Shown here: in pieces, positions 32,304 through 35,810 of the stretch
Numbering within the stretch: position 1 is the stretch's first letter
Layout: every line of letters starts with the position of its first letter
Assembly: GCF_020873895.1 (NCBI RefSeq)
Contig: NZ_JAHWGT010000051.1
Location: 1 to 35,810, forward strand
Direction of reading: 5' to 3'
Length of the DNA stretch: 35,810 bases
Origin: Streptomyces sp. DH12
Lineage (GTDB): Bacteria; Actinomycetota; Actinomycetes; Streptomycetales; Streptomycetaceae
Notes under the pieces: model-generated
Told to the model about the DNA's origin: nothing
The model's input: the letters and a program-made list of their open reading frames with translations, nothing else
Databases searched by the model: none
Made by a program: the position numbers and the translations under genes

Positions 32304-34409
32304 TCAGTCGTTGTTGCCGGACGACGGCGTCGTCTTCTGGATCTGCAGCAGGAACTCGGCGTTCGACTTCGTCTGCTTCATCTTGTCCAGCAGCAGCTCG
32401 ATCGCCTGCTGCTGGTCGAGCGCGTGCAGCACCCGGCGCAGCTTCCAGACGATGGCGAGCTCGTCGCTGCCGAGCAGGATCTCCTCCTTGCGCGTACCGG
32501 ACGCGTCGACGTCGACGGCCGGGAAGATGCGCTTGTCGGCGAGCTTCCGGTCGAGCTTGAGCTCCATGTTGCCGGTGCCCTTGAACTCCTCGAAGATCAC
32601 CTCGTCCATGCGCGAGCCGGTGTCGACCAGCGCGGTGGCCAGGATGGTCAGCGAGCCGCCGTCCTCGATGTTGCGCGCGGCACCGAAGAAGCGCTTCGGC
32701 GGGTAGAGCGCGGTCGAGTCGACACCACCGGACAGGATGCGGCCGGAGGCGGGCGCCGCGAGGTTGTACGCGCGGCCCAGGCGGGTGATCGAGTCGAGCA
32801 GGACGACCACGTCGTGGCCCAGCTCCACCAGGCGCTTGGCGCGCTCGATGGCGAGCTCGGCGACGGTGGTGTGGTCCTCGGCGGGGCGGTCGAAGGTCGA
32901 GGAGATGACCTCGCCCTTGACCGACCGCTGCATGTCGGTGACCTCTTCCGGACGCTCGTCGACCAGGACGACCATCAGGTGGCACTCGGGGTTGTTCGTG
33001 GTGATCGCGTTGGCGACCGCCTGCATGATCATGGTCTTGCCGGTCTTCGGCGGGGCCACGATCAGACCGCGCTGGCCCTTGCCGATCGGCGACACGAGGT
33101 CGATGATCCGCGTGGTCAGCACGCCCGGGTCGGTCTCCAGGCGCAGGCGGTCCTGCGGGTACAGCGGCGTGAGCTTATTGAACTCGGGACGGCCTCGGCC
33201 GGAGTCGGCGGCCATGCCGTTGGCCGAGTCGAGGCGGACCAGCGCGTTGAACTTCTCGCGGCGCTCGCCCTCCTTCGGCTGGCGCACGGCACCGGTGACG
33301 TGGTCGCCCTTGCGCAGGCCGTTCTTGCGGACCTGGGCGAGGGAGACGTACACGTCGTTCGGGCCAGGCAGGTAGCCGGAGGTCCGGATGAACGCGTAGT
33401 TGTCGAGGATGTCGAGGATGCCCGCGACGGGGATCAGGACGTCGTCGTCGGAGACCTGCGGCTCGCCGGTCGCGAAGTCCTCACGGCCGCGGCGGCCGCG
33501 GCGGTCGCGGTAGCGGCCCCGGCGGCCGCGGCGGCCGCCCTCGTCGTCGAAGTCGTCCTGCGGGCCGGCCTGGCCCTGCTGGCCGCCCTGGCGCTGCTGG
33601 CGCTGGCCGCCGCCCTGCTGGTCGTCGCCCTTGGCGCCGCGGTCGCGGCGGTCGCGCTGCCGCTCGCCGCGGTCCCCGCGCTCGCCACGGTCGCGGTCGC
33701 GGTCGCGCCGGTCGCGGCGCTCGCGGCGGCCGCCCTCGGCGGTGTCGGCGGCGGACTCGGCCGTACGGGCCTCCTGGCCCTCGGGGCGGGTCTCGGTGCG
33801 GACGTCCGTCCGGACGTCCGTCCGGACCTCGCCGCGGGTGTCGGCCTCGGCGGTGGGGCTGCCGGCGGGGGCGGTCGCACGGCGCCGGCGGCGGTCGCCC
33901 GCGGCCTCGTCGGCGGCCTGGCCCTGCTCCGCCGTGCCCGCGTGCTTGGGCGACGGCTGGCCGGGGATCTCGATCTGCTGCTGGGCGACGGCCTTCTCGG
34001 CCTTGTCGACCTTCGCCGCCTTGGCGGCGCCGTCGGCGGCCTGCGCGGTGTCGCCCGCCTTGTCGGCGGCCTTGCCGGCGCCCTCCTCGCCCGTACGGGT
34101 GCGGGAGGTGGCGCGGCGCTTCGGCTTGGTCTCGGCGGTGCCGGACTCGGCGCCCTTGGGTGCGGCCGCGCCGCCCCCGGCCTGCGCTTCCTTGATGACC
34201 TCGATCAGCTGGCTCTTGCGCATGCGCGCGGTGCCCCTGATGCCGAGGCCGGACGCGACCTGCTGCAGCTCGGCCAGGACCATGCCCTCGAGGCCGGTGC
34301 CGGAGCGGCGGCGCCGTGAGGTGGTGCCAGTGGCAGCACCTGCGGCGGGCGCGGCGGCGTCGACAGTCTTGTCGGCAGTCACGCCCATCAGATCGGTGGT
34401 GTCGCTCAC
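32304..34409 (-). CDS. rho: Transcription termination factor Rho
   Basis: This 701-residue hexameric RNA helicase ends transcription at Rho-dependent sites. A Rho_N helical segment ([19 protein letters not shown]) is followed by a large low-complexity insertion (roughly residues 100-310) rich in Arg, Asp, Gly and Gln, including [13 protein letters not shown] and [19 protein letters not shown], typical of high-GC actinobacteria and thought to add RNA binding. The cold-shock-like RNA-binding domain then contains [13 protein letters not shown]. The ATPase has the P-loop APPKTGKT (Lys458) and [15 protein letters not shown] 34409 has GGAAGG upstream. The leader is more than 300 nt and contains small hairpins and repeats. 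Confidence 0.96.
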   Translation of the reverse strand: MSDTTDLMGVTADKTVDAAAPAAGAATGTTSRRRRSGTGLEGMVLAELQQVASGLGIRGTARMRKSQLIEVIKEAQAGGGAAAPKGAESGTAETKPKRRATSRTRTGEEGAGKAADKAGDTAQAADGAAKAAKVDKAEKAVAQQQIEIPGQPSPKHAGTAEQGQAADEAAGDRRRRRATAPAGSPTAEADTRGEVRTDVRTDVRTETRPEGQEARTAESAADTAEGGRRERRDRRDRDRDRGERGDRGERQRDRRDRGAKGDDQQGGGQRQQRQGGQQGQAGPQDDFDDEGGRRGRRGRYRDRRGRRGREDFATGEPQVSDDDVLIPVAGILDILDNYAFIRTSGYLPGPNDVYVSLAQVRKNGLRKGDHVTGAVRQPKEGERREKFNALVRLDSANGMAADSGRGRPEFNKLTPLYPQDRLRLETDPGVLTTRIIDLVSPIGKGQRGLIVAPPKTGKTMIMQAVANAITTNNPECHLMVVLVDERPEEVTDMQRSVKGEVISSTFDRPAEDHTTVAELAIERAKRLVELGHDVVVLLDSITRLGRAYNLAAPASGRILSGGVDSTALYPPKRFFGAARNIEDGGSLTILATALVDTGSRMDEVIFEEFKGTGNMELKLDRKLADKRIFPAVDVDASGTRKEEILLGSDELAIVWKLRRVLHALDQQQAIELLLDKMKQTKSNAEFLLQIQKTTPSSGNND

Positions 34410-34629
34410 GAAGGGTCCTTCCCTGGAGCGGACGTCGGCCTTCTGGCTCGGCGACCGGTTGTGCTGTCCGGCCTCGGCCCTCATCTGGGGACCGTGCCGG
34501 GGCGGTGGTTCCGCCGGGATGCGGCGGCAGAAGAAATAACGTGCGTGGGTCCGGCCCGAGACCCCCTGCTCGGCCCTCTCCTGGGATGAGCGAGGGATGA
34601 CGCGTACCGGTTCCGGAGCGTGCTCGAAA

Positions 34630-34654
34630 CTGCTCAGGCAGGCTGCTCAGGCAG
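34630..34654 (-). repeat. Tandem 13-bp repeat in the rho leader
   Basis: CTGCTCAGGCAG occurs at 34630-34641 and 34643-34654. Each copy can fold as a 4-bp CTGC/GCAG hairpin. Confidence 0.8.
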
Positions 34655-34739
34655 TTGGGGAGGCTCCCGGAAGAATGGTGGTCCCTGAAGGGGACACGCA
34701 GCACCGCGCCACAAAGACGTCGGGTGCAGACTTGAGGTT

Positions 34740-34767
34740 AACACTACCGGCTCCAACAAACATTCCC
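34740..34767 (-). promoter_or_regulatory. Promoter candidate of rho
   Basis: On the minus strand GGGAAT (34762-34767) is followed by GTT (34740-34742) after 19 bp, one more than the SigR optimum. TAGTGT (34741-34746) in the same patch could also be a -10 for the major sigma factor. Confidence 0.4.
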
Positions 34768-34802
34768 CCTCTCCCACACCGGCAATCCGGGTTTCCGACG
34801 TT

Positions 34803-34818
34803 CCCCGCCGCGGCGGGG
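34803..34818 (-). terminator. Terminator-like palindrome after thrB
   Basis: CCCCGCCG/CGGCGGGG is a perfect 16-bp palindrome 15 nt after the thrB stop. With no unpaired loop its true stem is shorter, so termination is likely but not certain. Confidence 0.5.
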
Positions 34819-34833
34819 CGCGGCGCGGCGTTC

Positions 34834-35751
34834 CTACGGTGCGAGCGGCAGCACGCTCGCACCGGCGGTGTCGAGGGCGAGCCGGTTGGCGGCCCAGCCC
34901 TCCCCCGCCAGCAGCGCGACCTTGTCCGCCGCGCCGTCCTCGGCCAGCGCGAGGACCGTCGGGCCCGCGCCGGAGATGACCGCGGGGATGCCGTCCGCCC
35001 GCAGCCGGTTCACAAGTGCGATGCTCTCCGGCATGGCCGGGGAGCGGTACTCCTGGTGCAGCCGGTCCTCGGTGGCGGCCAGCAGCAGCTCGGGGCGGCG
35101 CGTGAGGGCCTCGACGAGCAGCGCGGCACGGCCGGCGTTGGCGGCGGCGTCCACGTGGGGGACGGTGCGGGGCAGCAGCCCCCGGGCCGTCTCGGTGAGC
35201 ACGGGGTTCGCGGGGACGAACACCACCGGGACGACGCCGGGCGCGGGGTCCATGCGGACGGCGCGGGCGGCCCCGGACTCGGTCCAGGCGAGGGTGAAGC
35301 CGCCGAGCAGGCAGGCGGCGACGTTGTCGGGGTGGCCCTCGATCTCGGTGGCGAGCTCCAGCAGAGCGGCGTCGTCGAGGCGGTTGTCGCCGCCTATGGT
35401 CACGGCGCGGGCGGCGACGATGCCCGCGCAGATGGCGGCCGACGAGGAGCCGAGGCCGCGCCCGTGCGGGATCCGGTTGGCGCAGACGACCTCCAGGCCG
35501 CGGGGCTGCCCGCCGAGCAGGTCGAACGCGGTGCGCAGGGAGCGGACGAGCAGGTGGCTCTCGTCGCGCGGGAGGGTGTCGGCGCCCTCGCCGGCGATGT
35601 CGATGTGCAGCCCGGAGTCGGCGACCCTGACGACGACGTCGTCGTACAGCCCCAGCGCGAGGCCGAAGGCGTCGAAGCCCGGACCGAGGTTGGCGCTGGT
35701 GGCGGGGACGCGCACCCGTACGGCGGCGGCGCGGAACGCGGGACCGGCCAT
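34834..35751 (-). CDS. thrB: Homoserine kinase
   Basis: This 305-residue GHMP-family kinase phosphorylates homoserine with ATP, the step before threonine synthase. The N-terminal VRVPATSANLGPGFDAFGLAL and the ATP loop IPHGRGLGSSSAAICAG are diagnostic, and the C-terminal GHMP motif AVISGAGPTVLAL is present. ATG 35751 has AAGGAG about 12 nt upstream. Threonine synthase (thrC) usually precedes it in Streptomyces and may lie just beyond the window edge: the last 59 bp contain no stop codon on the minus strand and no other clear feature. Confidence 0.97.
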   Translation of the reverse strand: MAGPAFRAAAVRVRVPATSANLGPGFDAFGLALGLYDDVVVRVADSGLHIDIAGEGADTLPRDESHLLVRSLRTAFDLLGGQPRGLEVVCANRIPHGRGLGSSSAAICAGIVAARAVTIGGDNRLDDAALLELATEIEGHPDNVAACLLGGFTLAWTESGAARAVRMDPAPGVVPVVFVPANPVLTETARGLLPRTVPHVDAAANAGRAALLVEALTRRPELLLAATEDRLHQEYRSPAMPESIALVNRLRADGIPAVISGAGPTVLALAEDGAADKVALLAGEGWAANRLALDTAGASVLPLAP

Positions 35752-35810
35752 CGCTCGTTGACTCTCCTTGCTCTGGACCTGCGGGGGTGACCTGCGGGGT
35801 GGGGCGGGCG

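Larger units (their letters stand above)
34410..34833 (-). other. Long rho leader and promoter region
   Basis: There is no supported gene in this 424-bp gap. On the minus strand it holds a thrB terminator (34803-34818), a promoter patch (34740-34767), a hairpin GTCCC-TGAAG-GGGAC (34681-34695), a tandem 12-13 bp repeat CTGCTCAGGCAG (34630-34654) and the rho ribosome binding site. Confidence 0.65.

Noticed and set aside
35752-35810. End of threonine synthase (thrC) at the right edge
   Set aside because: There is no stop codon in these 59 bases on the minus strand and no recognisable thrC residues, so a gene end cannot be shown.

Overview
The window is a very GC-rich actinobacterial chromosome segment. 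Codon use, frequent GTG and TTG starts, long perfect terminator hairpins and gene order all point to Streptomyces. From memory, the order thrB-rho-LCP-rpmE-prfA-prmC-tsaC-phosphatase-glyA-wecA-like-atpIBEFHAGDC-DUF2550-chiC-chiR-chiS-...-nucS matches the S. coelicolor region around SCO5356-SCO5389. Most genes lie on the minus strand, so the housekeeping block reads from right to left.

Right part (about 22.1-35.8 kb, minus strand): thrB (homoserine kinase); rho, with a long leader and a large Arg/Asp/Gly-rich linker; a secreted trypsin-like protease with a C-terminal FG-GAP/VCBS repeat region; an LCP cell-wall ligase; rpmE, with a textbook SigR-type promoter; prfA; prmC, which methylates the PrfA release factor; tsaC (tRNA t6A synthesis); a low-molecular-weight phosphatase homologue whose nucleophilic Cys is Ser; a divergent glyA; and a WecA/TagO-like GlcNAc-1-P transferase.

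Centre (13.4-21.9 kb, minus strand): the complete F1Fo ATP synthase operon atpIBEFHAGDC, closed by a large terminator. The delta subunit shows an internal duplication. The atpD-atpC gap is packed with five hairpins and a promoter-like TAGACT, so atpC may be expressed separately. A DUF2550 membrane protein follows; its 3' end is tandemly repeated downstream.

Left part (0.3-13.2 kb): the chitin-responsive block chiS-chiR-chiC, with the classical chitinase direct repeats around the chiC promoter; an unrecognised membrane protein; a PduO-type cobalamin adenosyltransferase; a 3-hydroxybutyryl-CoA dehydrogenase; a STAS protein; a 1002-residue membrane-anchored NTPase-like protein with Arg for Lys in its P-loop; the mismatch endonuclease NucS; a small conserved Streptomyces protein; and an LLM-family flavin oxidoreductase.

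I saw no tRNA, rRNA, insertion sequence, CRISPR array or phage. The most interesting signals are the phosphatase Cys-to-Ser change, the structured atpD-atpC gap, the GC-palindrome family that rewrote the prmC N-terminus, the exactly duplicated 54-bp terminator, and the delta-subunit duplication. I do not see a clearly new multi-gene system; the region is mainly a conserved Streptomyces core with local oddities.
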